Shown piece by piece: positions 13,801 to 28,800 of a DNA stretch of 64,000 bases. Under the pieces are notes generated by a model that had not been told where the DNA came from, did not search any database, and worked only from the letters and a program-made list of their open reading frames with translations. The stretch is taken from the NCBI GenBank assembly GCA_018350325.1, contig JAEVLN010000008.1:2600346-2664345 (forward strand), written 5' to 3'. How positions within the stretch are numbered: the first letter of the stretch is position 1; each line of letters starts with the position of its first letter. The position numbers were made by a program, and so were the translations under genes. Source of the stretch: Globodera rostochiensis (taxonomy: Eukaryota > Nematoda > Chromadorea > Rhabditida > Heteroderidae).

Positions 13801-16800
13801 GGATGGCCCGAGCCCGAACCGAGTCGCCATGGCCGGCCTGAACATCAAGGAATGACCAGAAAAGATGCTTGAGTTTCTTGACCAAAACTCTGATCAGTGG
13901 TTGATTGACCAAACTGATCAGTGGTATATAAGTGAACAAACTCTGATCAGTGGTATATGATTGAACAAACTCTGATTAGTGTGTATGAGTGAACAAACTC
14001 TGATCAGTGGTATATGATTGAACAAACTCTGATTAGTGTGTATGAGTGAACAAACTCTGATCAGTGTGTATGAGTGAACAAACTCTGATCGTATATGATT
14101 GAACAAACTCTGATCAGTGGTATATGATTTAACAAACTCTGATCAACAAAATGTTCACCTGAATGGTCATTGGGTCTGGAGCACATTTGGCCAGCAAATC
14201 GACCAGGGAGGAGTAAAAGTCCAGAATTGCAGCGCCCAAATCGACGTAATCTTCGCCCTCCACTTCTTTGCTCGGATATTTGGCATTTTCTCGAAAAATG
14301 GCCGAATGGAGCAGTACAGCTTCTTCTCCCTCCTCCAATCGGCGAATGTCCTCAGAGAGAAGAATTGCCTCCTAAAGAAAAACTTCCAACGGACGAAAGA
14401 CGATCAACGGACGGACCTTGAAAGCAGCGAACAAACCCTGCCCCTCGCCCTTTAAAGCGACGCCGAGACATTCGGGACGCCGGATCAGAAGACGGATCAC
14501 CAAATTGGCATTTTCTTCCACATTCTCTCCGTTTATCCACACGCAAAAGCGTAAAAACTGTTCAATTCGTACAGTAAAATCCAAAATTTTATTTGAACTT
14601 ACGTCCAAATAGCGCTCGCCTTCCACCGGATCCCAGCCGATGTCGGGGTACTCCTTGGCAATCATTTCGGAATTCGGCTGAAAATGAATTCAACAAAAGG
14701 CTTTTTGTCGGAAATGTTCATCAACTGCCCCTCTCCCAGCCCATTAAGGCTTTGGAGATGAACCACAAAAAATGTCTGTCCACCCACTTGAAGTCCGCAA
14801 CGCATCAAATACACCGCCACCTTGTCCAGCTCCTCCTCCTTCAATGCCAATGCCAATTCGTTGTTGTCCATGAATGAGGAATAGGCAACGTCCAGCGGAA
14901 CTGAGCCCCGAAGGCTTGGCCGGGCCAACAACCTGCAGTTGAAAGTATTAACTTTACTTTACGGACTCAACAGAACAGAACAGAACAGAACAGAACAGAA
15001 CAGAACAAAACAGAACAGAACAGAACAGAACAGAACAGAACAGAACAGAACAGAACAAAACAGAACATTGTGGCATTGTCCAGGAGGAAGGACAAATGTT
15101 CGAACATCGCCTTCTGATTCATTCGCGACGTTCGGCAGAAATAGCAGAGGAATCGAGAACAGGCGACGACCATTTCGGAGGCATTCTGTGGGGAAATAAC
15201 GAATAATCGCTGATCGGATGATGGAAGGAGTCCAAGGCCATTTATTTGATCAACAACAAAAATATTCAATTTATTGGAACGCTGATTATTTGACTCGAGA
15301 CTTTCAGTTTCGGCTTCCAAAAAGAATTATTTTCGTTTAGATGGGAAGAGAAAAAAGGGAACATTGCTGGCCGGCTGAACACCCAAATCGCTCATTTCCG
15401 CGGCATCGGTCGCCGATTGCTGGGCAGTCAACACATTCATCATAATGCACATGACGTCCTCATGGACTCGCAAAAGCCGCATTAAATCGGGATGCTGGAA
15501 GAAAATGCCTGCGGGGGGGGGGGGGGAGTGACAAATGAATGTACGGTAACACGTGGGGAAGGAGTACGGTTGTTCATCAGCTGCCAGAGACCGCGCTTCA
15601 GAATGGCTTCCTCCGCTGTTTCCAGCTGAACGTTGAGAAGTTCTCGGATCTGCATCAGATACTCCACAAATTGCTGCAATTGATTGGTGTTGAACAAATC
15701 AATTTAATCATTTCCTACCCGGACATCGTCCAAATTCCTCTCGTGCAGGACGTAGGTCGTCTCCATGCAATCCATCATCTCTTTCACTCCCGAATACTGA
15801 CGCAGCAAAAGGTTGAAAATTGCCCTATAAACCAATCAATCAGTCCATCCACTTTGTGCCATTGTTGGCATTGGCACCGACCTGACGAGCTCTGCCGCCT
15901 CAATTTCCGTCTCATTCGCCCACCTTTTAAGCGTTGTGATGATCAGTTCCCTTTAAACACGCCAAAATTACCTCCTAATTAATCAATTAGTCTCAATCAT
16001 TTACCTAAACTTTTCCGTGCCCCTCCCCAAATCCCTTCCGATCACTTTCTTCGGAGGCGGTGGCACAGAGACAACCAACTGACAAATGAATGAATAAAAA
16101 AGAATCAATCCAAAAGCGCTTAAATTCCAATCCCGGAGGCGGAACAATTAACTGTCCAAATGCCAATGTCAACGCCGACCTGTGCCAATTTGTCCACCCA
16201 GGAAAGTTCCTCCTCCTCCTTTTGCCCCCCGGCGGCGGCTTCAACTCGCGCTTTTCCTTCTCTGGCCGACTTCTTCCGCCCGACCTTTGCCACAAAATTG
16301 GCACAATATTCGCGAACTGAACACTTTTCGTTGAAAGCGAAAATGAAAGTTTTGATGAGAACGTACGATGTTCCTGGAGATGTTCCGAGGTGGGACATTG
16401 GTCCTCGTCAGTTTCGTCGTCCAGCAACAGCCGAGAATGGTCCTCCTTTAATTTACAGTGCAACAACCGGTACATCTGGAAGTGAGGGGCAAAGTGTTCA
16501 ATCAGTCCAGTTGGAAATACAGTTAGGCCAAAAGCAGAGATTGCTCTGCTCTCGAAAGTGATCAGTGAAAACCCCCCCCCCCCTCTCGAGAGTGAATAGT
16601 TTGAGAGTGATCACTAATTACCCTCCCCCCCCCCAGAAAATTGCTCTCGAGAGTGAATAGTTGAGAGTGATCACTAATTACCCTCCCCCCCCCCCCAGAA
16701 ATTGCTCTCGAGAGTGAATAGTCGAGAGTGATCACTAATTACCCTCCCCCCCCCCCAGAAATTGCTCTCGAGAGTGAATATTCGAGAGTGATCACTAATT

Positions 16801-19800
16801 ACCCTCCCCCCCCCCCCAGAAATTGCTCTCGAGAGTGAAAGTTCGAGAGTGATACTTATTACCAACCCCCCCCCCCTCGATTGCTCTCGACAGTGATAAC
16901 TCCGTGCCTGTTCTTTTGGTGGACATCGAAACTCTTTTGTTCTTTTTGCCGCCTCAGCCGGAGGCATTTCCGTCTGTTTGATGTCCATGTAACTAAATAT
17001 AATGGCGGTGCTCTTTAAGTGTCCATTTAGACCATTCAAATTGTCCCGCAGGGGCCACCCACCGTTTGCATTGGTCTTGCTGCAATTCGACAACAAAACC
17101 GTCGCAGAAAGAAACCAGCGACTCGATGCGATGTCGCGCTTGGATGTCGCAAATGTGCTCGAGAATGAAAACGAATTGCAGCTTTACTCCCTCCGCCAAA
17201 TCGATGTCGGCCAAACCCTTGTGAAGCTTTACGCTTTTTGTATCCGTAAATGAATTCGGATGGACAAGTCGAAGCACTTCGATAATGTCCGAGTCCTTAA
17301 TCAGACCGATGACCAAAAGGGTGTCGAACAGCTTCAGAATTGGTCTGAACGGAGATGGAAAGGCAATAAAAAAGATTGAGAGACTAAATCAAGCCGGGAA
17401 CAACTAACTGATCTCCCCAACTTTTGTTATTTAAAGGCACAGTTAATCTAATCCGTCCAGATCGAGCAGTACTCAAAATGGTTGAGATTGTTGCCGCCGA
17501 TGAAATCCCGGCATGACATCACGGCATTGTGGACGCACATCCTCAAAGAGCCCATCACGTGCTCCCTCAACCTGCCGAAATTCAGCCCCGGCGGCAACAG
17601 GCGTAAATCGGCCAAATTCGCGCCGTTATTTGGCCTCGTGCCAAAACTGAAAAAATTTGATTTAAATTGAGGCAATTATTTGGCGTTCTGCCCAATTTGC
17701 CTCCATTTTACTGACTTGCTCTGCACAGCTTCGTACTTCATCACCGGCAGAATGGACACTACCGGGCCCAAAACCTGCGGGTATTGGTCTTCGGCTCCCG
17801 TATTGAACACGTTTTTGTCTCTCAAATCGTTCACCAAAGGGATTACGTATCTGGAGAGGGATAAACAAAAAGGCTCCGATGCTTCGAGTCCAATTCATTT
17901 CAAATATTTTCCAAAACTCTTTTTCAAAATCGGCCTTTCGATGTCAACCCTTTTATGTACTCACTCTTTGGCGGTGGAAAGTCGCGCATCGGCGTGACTT
18001 TTTAGATGGACGGCGATCAGAAAATTCACCTGACACAAAAAAAGTAATTTTTGTGGACGTAAATATTGGAAAATGCACAGAGACAGACCAATCCTTGGCG
18101 CATCGGTCCCGACAAAAAGGGGCTTTTCACAGCATAAGTCAGTTGACTTTCGTCAATATGTGCACAAAGTTGGTGAGCCTTAACAATTATTTTTGGGCCA
18201 AAAGTGATTTGGCCTCTCACCACTTTCTGATTGCCATGTGAGGCCAACTTGCAGTACAAATTCAATGTTCTGGCGTGAAATACCAGCAAGTCCGGCTTCT
18301 CGATCAACTCCAGGATGTCCACCGATTCGTCCCTCTCGGGGACGTAAACCATCAAAGTGCGCACCGGGTCATCACACAACACTGACCAACCTAAAGACTT
18401 TTGTCAGTCGAATGTCTTCTCTTTTTGTTAAAGCCAACAAACCTCTGGTTTCCGATAGCTTTAGGGCACTCGCCCGCAACGATTCGTTGGGCATTCGGGC
18501 CCAATGAATGGGACAAAGCTTTTCAATGGTTAGCCGAGGCGGGAAATAGGGAACGATAGAGCGGGCGGACGACTTGAACATTGCGGCGGACAATGGAAAA
18601 GTGAACCGGACACGGCCCAATTCAAACTGCAAAAAGGACAAAATGCTTCTGACTTAAAAGGGCCTGAAACCGGAAACTCCCCCCGCCCCGGGGGGGTTGT
18701 TAATGCTTGCGGAAACAACGATCTTTGATCACCTGGAATATTTCTGTGCTGGTCGGTACAAAGAACACGGCTGGGTAAAGCATTGCCCCGGGCTCCAATT
18801 TGAACTAAAAACGGACAAATGATCATCTCCAATTCGGCCGGTTCTTTGTCTATTAATTGCACCTCTCACCTTCATCCCGGAGTCCTGACCCTGTGCATGG
18901 AAAGACAATTCGCCCATCGAAGTGTCAATGAGGCAACCGATCTGAGTGAGAGGTACGGACGGTAAGGGTTGATCGAAACAATGACATGAATAGAGCAACC
19001 ATATAGGCTTATCCAATTAGTCACCTGCAGTCCGGACACTTTGGTGTTGCTCACGTCCGCCACCGCGTTCAGAAGTTCCACCGCGTTCAGCATGTAACAG
19101 TTCCGGTATTCAATGCTGAATACGATTCTTGGGTGTTCGGGAGTCTTGGTCATGTAAAAAAGTCTCGTCAAATTTATAATAAGTGCCAAACATTAAACTT
19201 AAGCTCAATCAGTCACTGAACCTCTCCGCCGTGATGCCATGATGGTCCAATTCGGCATATCGGCACTTTCGCACGGAGGCATTTGCGTCGAAAAATTTGT
19301 CATAAGCGTGGAACTGAGGCGTTACCCAGCCGACCCACACGTTGGAAAGGTCCTGGCCCGGGAAAATCCGGATGCCGTAATAATATTCGTCGACCTGCAC
19401 TTGTCATTTGATCAGTGGACCGATTCTTTTTTGGTTTCCGACCTGTTCTCCCATTTCCTGCATGGCGTACACATCGTCCAACACCGGCCCGCCCTCCTCC
19501 CCCGTGCCCAGGGAAAGTCGATGGGCCACAGCCCCCGTTTCGGCCTTTTGCTGTTGTTCCAATTGCTGCATAAACGCGCTGGTGGACGAACTCATCGGCG
19601 CCAGCACCGATTGGGTGCGGGCAATGTAAGCAGAATTGGCCGGCTCCAACAGCTGCCGCTTCTTCGTAGTGGCAAATCGTTTTTTGAGGGGAGAAGGACG
19701 GCGCTTAACAGTCGGCTGACGGCCGGGGCCGGAGGAGGGCATTACGGGCACTTGAAAGGGGACATTTGGTGGAGGATGGCCAATCCATCCCAATCTCGTT

Positions 19801-22800
19801 AATTAGTCTCGACGAGGTACCTTCAAGTCCTTCCAGAACCCCATCCGTCCTGCTGAGCCCTCCGACGGACGTGGAATCGAAGCTTCGTAGAGTCTTCATC
19901 GTGTTCAACTCCCCGAAGTCTTCCGTCGTCCGTTGATGTCGTCGTCCCTCATCCCTAACATTCAAAGCCAATCTTTTCCATTTAATCAGCAGAGGAACCC
20001 AATTAAACGTCAATCACAAGCAGTTCAGCAGTTATATCGCATTTTTGTTCTGCCGGGCCCTCCCCAAATGGCCGCCGACTCCCTCGACCTGTTCTTCTGC
20101 TGTCTTTCACGAATTCGGCCCAAAATGCCCGTGCTCTTCTTCGTCTTGCCCTCTTTGCTGGTCATGTCTCTCAACTTTTCCGCTGCGGACGATCGCTCGT
20201 CTACGCTCATATCCAGCAAACTCGACTTCCTTTAGCGGTGGGAAAGAAACAATTTCCTCAACAAATTTACGGGCAAAGTGAATAATGTCAAGGTTGGGGG
20301 ATGGGGGGGGGGGGTTGGGGAGGGGAGGGGTTGGGGAGGAGAGGGGTCGGGGGTTCGAACTTTTCGACAAGAGTTCAGACTTTTAAATGAACTTTCAGCC
20401 CAACCTTGACAGCATGAACGTAAAATGTGCGCAGAAAGTCTCAATGAGACAGCATGTAAAAAAGATTCGATTTGGCCACAGTCAGATCATTAAGCTGATC
20501 AGGAAAAATGTTAATGAATAGCAAACAAAACAAAACAAATGAACAAACAGCGGCACAATTCAATCGTGCCAATTCACTACGAAAAGTGCCTGCAATAGTC
20601 GACCCAAAAGCTGGCATGGTCCTGTTCACCGGCGGATAACCACGCGATGATCGACTCACTGAAGGAGTACAGGCCGAAGTTCATCAAAGTCAGCACTCGA
20701 CGTCGTTGGCTAACACAAATTTGGGTCCAAACTTTGGCAATTAAAGCGCCGAGAATTAAAGAAATAATGGCAATTGGGAATAAACACTGCAAAAAATCCG
20801 TAAAAGCATTGGGATTTGGTTAGAAACGCCGGAGGGCGTGCCAATGTCCACACAAAGTCAGTCCCGATTCCTTACGCCAATGCGGCAGTCGCTCCGTTCG
20901 GCAACAGTTCGTGGCTGGAGTCGAAGGACGACGTTTTGTGCGTTTGTTGCGATCGCCGATCGTCGGGCATCGCGCCGCTGACGATGGGCTCCGGAGGGTT
21001 GCGCATTGACGAGAGAAATGGCTTGGGTCTCCGAGACTGAAAAAGCATAAAAATGGATTAAATGTGTAAACAAACAAACCCTCGGGCGTTCCTCGTCCGT
21101 CTCCTTCCCCTTCAAAATTGAGGACATTGACGCATTCCGTCGCTGCTGCAACTCCTCCATTCGCGCACGCAATTCCTCCTTCTCCCTGAACGGATCAGTT
21201 TTATTAGATTGGACACTTTCACACAAATTCCATTATCCCATCGTTAATGACCCAAATCGATCGGTTTCGGCATTCACTCACTTATTCTTCACAAACACGC
21301 GGTTACAGTTCACCGGCAGGGACAGCCGAATGAACTCCATGCGCGCCTTTTCCTGACCCCCCGAAGGGTCGTTGCTGCCCGTTTTCTGGCACAGCTTCAA
21401 ACTCGGCGGCATCGTCGCCGTTGCCGGCAACCGTTGCACGTCCAGCTTTGACCGCTCGTCAATTTCCTCGAAGCGCGAAAGCCGTTTGGCGTACCAAAAG
21501 GGCATGGAGCGGTACATGTTCACGCAGAACGGCTCGTAGCCCTCCTGGAGGCCGCATGTGGTGAAGAACTTCAGCGAGTTGGAGTCCTGGCCAAAGTTGA
21601 ATTTGTCCCGTTGGCCGGCGGCCAACGTCATTGCCGGCACGTAACTAAAGGAAAGATGAAGCCTAAGTAAAAAGATTCCCAGACGAACCCTTCGATGGGC
21701 TGCACATTGTCAAAGGCCATTTCACTTCCGGACGGGTCCAGCAGAAGCTCGCCATTCAACGAGAAAGAGATGGTCCGATCGTTCAGATCCAAAAAACAGC
21801 CCACAACGTCGCCAACCTGTCCAAAAGATGCAAATCAATACAAATTTCGCCTGACCTTCCACTCTCGCCCGTAGTGCTCAGCCCCCTGATGCCATTTCTT
21901 CGACAAATGACCGTCAAATCCGTAGCTGAACTCGTCCAAGCCCAAGCTTGTCTCCGGCGGTGCCGACACGTCCATCCAGCCAATCTTCATGAACCCTTCA
22001 GTCAACACCTTAAACGAAGTGGCATAATTCATTGGGTCAAAAAGGACTTCGGCATCAGGCCTCGAAGGCCAAAAGCATTTTCTTCAAAATTTCAAATGTT
22101 TCTGTCGGACAGCAAAAGCCATGCGCACCATTCGCCCACCTCAACTTCGTAGTACCATTTCCCGCTGGTCACTTTGTATGTGGACTCCGCGCGAAAAGTC
22201 CTCGTCAACGCCCTCAGCGATTTCATCTCCTTTTCGGCCACTAAAGTCCGGATTGAAGATTGCTTGGCATAATGTGCAGCAAATGTTTATTAATTATTTA
22301 ATTATTATTTTTAAATGATTATTAATTATTATTCTTTTAAATGATTATTAATTATTTTATTAATTATTATTCTTTTTAAATGATTATTAATTAATATTCT
22401 TTTTAATAATTAATGTTCTTTTTAATAATTATTATTCTTTTTAAATGATTATTATTCTTTTTACCATCGTCGTGCTCGAGGACCGGAGCCTCCAAGAAAA
22501 TGCCGAACAATTGCAACGATCGAATGTTCTCAGCGGCCGCCTCTCTGTTCGCCTTAAGCGAGTGAATATTAATTTAAATGCCGGGGGTCCGTCCGTAAGT
22601 TACCTCCTTAATGCGTTCGTCCACTTGATCGTAGGGGACCAAATGGGGCGTGCGCTTCTGCGAGGCATCGACCAGCTGAGAGGGGAGAAGAAGAATGATC
22701 AATCGATCGGGCATTAATCAATCGATCGGAGCTTTAATCAATCGATCGGAGCTTTAATCAATCGATTGGAACTTTAATCAATCGGTCGTAGTTTTAATAA

Positions 22801-25800
22801 ATCGATCGGAACTTTGATCAATCGATTGATCAACCGATCGGAGCTTTAAGAAAGTCTAACAACAAAGGAGACAAGTCCGACACCTTCCAATAAACTTATG
22901 TGTTAAACCAAAGAGTCCAGCAACCATCCCCAAAGGTTGGGCAAAGCTCTTCTCTCACAGAATTAGACAAAATTCCCCGTCAGGCCAGATCACCTCGCTG
23001 ATCCCGAAAGTCCAGCCTCGCTTAATTTTCTCTTTGGCCCAAACATTGTGCGTGTTACGAGCCAATGCTTCGATCAGAGATTGCATGGACTCGGACAGTT
23101 CGATCTCGTGGGTATCCAGTGGTTGCGGTTTGTATCCATTCGGTTGGGCATAGTTTTGAGGCAGTCGAACGGGCCGAAGTCGAGTCGGCGGTTGGTCGAG
23201 GATCTTTTTTTTGTTGATTATTGGTGAATGAATTTTGATGGTTTATTAATTAGACCATTAAAGAGCAACAAAAAAAACCAAGTGCCAGCCGAGTGCCTCA
23301 ATGCTTCGCATTGTGTCCAACGCCAAATTGATGTTATACGCTTTTTCCGTGTCGGGCAATCGATCAAAAGTGGTTAAGCACGGATGACGCTTCGATTCTT
23401 CGTTACGAACCTTCACAAAAAAAGGCTTTTCTCTGTCTGATCGGAACCGTCCGTCTCACCGATCACTCACCTCCCCGTAAATCCAGCCCAAGTCAACTTT
23501 GCGCATCGCCCACAATTCGTGCAAATTTTCTGCGAATCGCGGATGTGCCTCAAGGGCAAAATTGGGTAATGCGATGTTTGCGGTGTCCACGGGGAGGGGA
23601 ACAAAAGGTTCGATGGCGTGGAGGACGGCAGAAGGGCCGGCGAAAATGGTTTTGGCGATGTCTCCGAAGGACAAACACTCCTTGAGGCATTTTGTACAAA
23701 TTAAATTACCGATTTAATTGGCTTTTCTCACCTGAACGGTAAGTGGACAGTTCAAAGCTTCGAAAATTGGCGAAAAGCTTGAGGGCGGCCCGAACTTCAG
23801 ACGGCCATGGGAACGGCCAAAGATAAAACGGCAGCTGCAAGAAAGGGACGGGTTTGGCCGGCTTTATCAATTTATGTAAAGATTTTTATTTCCATTTTTG
23901 TAAAGTTTTCTTCTGCATTTCTGTTTAAATGAAGAAAAAACAACAAACAGTTTTTGGCCTGGAAATGACCTGACTTTGGCGGACAATGACATCACCGGGA
24001 AGAAGAAGCCGTCCGTATTGAAGTTTTTGTACAGTGAGTAGACCGGCTGTCAATAAAGTCGGTTTTTTAATTCAATTATCGTTCACTTTCAGCATCCGTG
24101 CCTACGATATTTTGAACGAACGGATGGATTATTCACCTCCCCGTTGAAGGTGAAGCGGATTTCCGACGAGATCAGATCCAACGAGCACCCGACGATGTCG
24201 CCCTTGCGCAGCACGCGGTGTCCGACTTGACGTGCTTTGCCAGCTTTCGATTGGTGGGAGGGAGGTAAAGTGCATTAGCATAAGCAACAAAAGTGCGGCC
24301 AGCGGATTAGCTTAGCTTTGTGTTGTTCTCCAACCGCCCGATTTTTTTCAAATTATCAGAAACCAATCTCCGAATTAGACCCCGGGGTTAAAATCCCGTT
24401 TTTTATTCACCACAAAACATGTTCATCCCGTCGAAGCCGTACGAGTAGAAGTCGTCGCCCACCCCTCCGCATCCCCAGCCGTCTCCAGGCCCGGGAAAAG
24501 GCTTAAAGCCGACGGTGTTGGCCCATCCAACCCTCAGATAGGGCCGCTGGGCCCCACTTCCTTCCACATGCTCAACCTCCGCCTCGAAGTACCATCGCTT
24601 GAACAGAGAGCTCCCGTCGACGACACCCACAAGAATGTTGGGCATCATGCTGAAGGAGTGGCAAAGAAGACGAAGACGGTCAGTTCGTTCGTTCGTTAAA
24701 GACAATCAAAGAATAAAGCCGGCCGGCCTCACCTGGCCACATAATCTCTCATTTTCGTTTGCAGCAGAAGATCTTTTCCCGGCAACAAATAATCCGTTAT
24801 TGTGTTTTGACTGCTCCGAACGGCCATTCCGTTACCCTCGCAAAGCGATGAGAGCACATCCAACACCTCAAACAGACAATTTGGCCGTATAAATGCACTC
24901 AAAAAGAGCGATCAAATCATAGTCACCTTTGGATCCCTTCCCACTTTCTCGAGAAGCGAAATCACCGAACTGAACGGGAAATAAATTGAAAGGGTCAAAC
25001 TTCCTCTACCAGAACTCATCACCCTCTCATTCATTCATTATCCATACCCTCCCCCCCCCCCTAATCATCCGTTGCCAATCACCGAATGTGCCCTTCGTTG
25101 ATCATATTCAATGCCTCTGGGGATTCTGTGAGCACGCAGTACAACACGTCGAGAATGCCTTCGGCAGATTGCGGATTTGACAGGCGCCCAAACAGCCAAT
25201 CGAGTCGAAGCAGTGCGGCGAATTGGGCACAATTCGAATGGTTCCCTTTGATCATAGCCGCCACCAGCAAGTAAAGGTAAGTCGAGATTTCCTCCCACAT
25301 CAGCTGAATTGCACAAATAATTCGCCATGTTTCATTTATTGGAAAGTAGCAAATTTAGACTTTTTGGAGACGATTTTCTTGCCTGGTTTTCCTCTCCAAT
25401 TAGCCCCACAAAATTTGGCATCGCTTCCATGATCGAGAATTTGTCGATGGTATCCAAAATCATGTTCAGCACGCCCTCGGCCTGAAAGAGGTCTTGTCGA
25501 GAACGAAGTGCTCGGAAGCGATTTTGTCGACTCTCAAAGTCCAATTCGTCACCGGGCTGCGCAAAGTATTCGATCAAATCTTGCATCAGCTAATCGTGGG
25601 ACAGAATTGTTTTGTTAAACTCGCCGTTCGAACTTCTCACCTTCAGCACTTCCTGCAGGTCAACTCGCATCCAATCCACCGACTCTTCGCCTTCCGTTTG
25701 GAGCCCTTCGATGCCTCTAAGATGAGAACAACAAAATTTCCTAATCAGAAACTATTTTTATTAGACAAAAAACATTTTTTGGGTTCTGGATGATCGATCA

Positions 25801-28800
25801 TTCATTCTGACAGCATGGAATGAACCACCCCAGTTCTCAATTAGCTCACTTCAAAAAACGGTTCAGGACGGAGGAGCATTTTCTGATGACTCTGGCGGAC
25901 ATGCTCTCCTCCTCCAACGCCATGAAGAACGTGTAGCAGTCGTCCATATGTCCTGTTTGAAAATGATGCCGTTGGTAAACAAACTGCCGTTAAAGTCATC
26001 CAACGCCCCGCCCCTTATGACCTTCGCTGTGCGCGATGGCCTTCTTCTCCTCCACTTTGCCCAGCCCCTTCTTGGTCACCTCCAACGTTTGATAGGTCAG
26101 CCAAACTTCCCTGTCCGCGTGCCGGATGAACGCCTATGAGAGAGGGACAAACAAAGCTTCTCAAAATGCTTGTTATGTACGGCTTAGGCTTGGGTTGGAC
26201 AAGCCGGCGATGGGTGGGGCGTAAATTTGTTTTTGTTGGTTTAACGAGCGATCCATTAACACCTTTTGCCGACTCTGGACAATTTACTTAAACTTAAGTC
26301 CCGCGGAGGCGACTCTTGTCCAACCCCAGTGGCAATTAAACGCCAGACGGACATTTGTCTCCCCGTAGCGAATGGCGGCGATGCCCATGCCCTCCTCCTC
26401 CTTCTCGTCTAGCATCTGCTTGCGCGGGTCCTTGTTCTGCGCCAACACAAAGGCCGAATTTGCGTAGGTGGCCCCTGGGCATAATTACAAAAGTTAATTG
26501 GTCATTAAATGTTTATGACTTTCTTTATGCAGCAGCTGCACCAACTTTTCGTTGATGCCCTCCACCACGCCAAGATAGCGGCCCGTCGTGATGTGCCGAA
26601 CTCGGAAGGGCTGCTCGTAGCCGACCAAAGCGCCGTGCCATTTTGTTCGGATCAATTCGATGCGCCACAGCGATCGGGCTTGGCTGACGGCAGCCCCGCC
26701 CTCGTATATTCTAATTTTGAGACTTAAAGCACAATTGCTAAAGCTGTAAATACATCATGTTGTGGGACGGATACTCGCTCCAATTCTCGGGAATGGTGAG
26801 GCACTCGTCGTTTCCGTGGAACAGCCTGACCACGTCGTTGCCGAACAGAGAGCCTGCACGTTGTTGATCGCGTTGAAGCCTTCTCCACAGACGGAAAGCC
26901 CCCCGGAAAGCTCTCCGGAAAGCCCCCCGGAAAGCTCCCCGGAAAGCCCCCCCGGAAAGCTCCCCGGAAAGCCCCCCCCCCCCGGAAAGCTCCCCGGAAA
27001 GCCCCCCCGGAAAGCTCCCCCCCCCCTTTATCCTCCACTGACTGACCCATGTTTCGGATGCGAACGCTTCCGGAGCTGACTGAGGTGACATTCCACAGCG
27101 TTTGGTGGAAGGACGCAATTACCATAAAGTGGGAACGATAGACGGCGGTCGGCAACGCCGCCCACTGCTCGCCACCCAAGGAGGTCATGTGCTTTAATTG
27201 TCTCATTAAATAAATCGAGCTGATCGAAGCCGAAACGACCGTTTCGAATTTTGTAGCCGAAAATTCGATATGCCAAATTTCGGTATGATTCGTAAAGCAT
27301 TCATTCCCAACGGAACAAATCAACACCACCGGCCAACCGACCAAATATCGCTCCGTGGCCACACTAACTAGAATGACGTCATCCCCCGCACGCACTTTCT
27401 CTCCCTCTGATCTTTGTTTGCTGGCTGGGTGAATCTGAGAATGACTAATAACATAAGTGAACATTAATTACATAATAACTTTCCAACATACCGTCCACCA
27501 ACACGACTCTCCTGCGTTGGACTCCTGAACACCAACGTCAAAGGCCAATTTGTCATTGGAGGAGCAGGAGGACAGGCAGGCCAAGAACACTTTGGGATAA
27601 AAGATTAAGCATTGAGTGCCGGAATTTAATGCACATTAAAATTCGAGTCTCAGCCACCCCTGAGTGATGTTTCGTCGGAGATGAGAGAGACTAGAGACCG
27701 AAGGTCAACTCGAAACTCAAGACAGAGACTAGCCGCCCCAAGGCTTTCTAATTCTCGAGTATATGCCATGCCATCGCCCATGATACTTTCACTTTGGACG
27801 TGCTTCAGTTGTACCGCGTGCCCGTACAAAAGCGTTTTGTGCCCTCCAGTGCCGCCGGACCCTTTGATCTCGCCGCTGTCCGCACTCATCATCTCCTGCA
27901 GGGCGCGCACCGATAAGGCGTTGTCAATGTAGAGCATGCACGAGGCAATGTCCGGCGGGAAGTCGTTGTCCGACACGCCCTCCAACGCGCACATTCGGTT
28001 GCCGAAGCCCTCCGAGGACAGACAAACCCTCTCCGACTCGGCACCCGCCCCATCCCGCTGGTTGTTGGACACCAAGCAGGTCAAACAAACGATGTCACCC
28101 TGGAGGGGCGGGGGAGAGTCAACAACGGCCTTTTAAGGGGTTAGGGGGGGGGGTAATGTTCAAAAATAGTTCCCCCGTAAAGCAATCCCTAAACATTTTA
28201 TTCTCTTCTCTTTGGACCTTTGAGAGATACTGTTGATGGTGCAGCATATCATCAATTGCTTCGTCAATTGCTTCACCAAATTTATTTCTATCCGTCAGAA
28301 GAAAGAAGCGGGACATTGGACAGAGTCTTAGGGGAGGGGAGGGGAGGAAGTGGAAAGCGCAAAAAACCAAAACAATCGACGATTTGATCTACAAAATGGC
28401 CCAATTATGTTCCGAAACCCTTCATTCTCCAGCAGCAGCTCATTCATTCATTAGCGTATGTTTTGTTTGTTTTGGGTGGGAGAGCCCTCTTCAGCGAAAA
28501 ATGCTTTGTTGCGCTGTCCTCTTCTCGTCCCTTCCTCCCACTTCATCCCCCCACCCTCAGCCCCCCCCCCACCCCCAAAGTCCCCCCCCCCTCCCAACCC
28601 CCCCCCCAAAGTCCCCCCCCTCCTCAACCCCCCCCCCCAAAGTCCCCCCCCCCCCCTCAGCCCCCCCCACCCCCAAAGTCCCCCCCCCCTCCTCAGCCCC
28701 CCCCCCAAAGTCCCCCCCCTCCTCAGCCCCCCCCCCCCAAAGTCCCCCCCCCCTCCTCAGCCCCCCCCAAATCCCCCCCCCTCCTCAGCCCCCCCCCCAA

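Noticed and set aside
20577..20792. Small membrane-protein-like frame with a hydrophobic N-terminus
   Set aside because: The hydrophobic part covers an intron pyrimidine tract of the RyR gene. Only the distal part could be exon.
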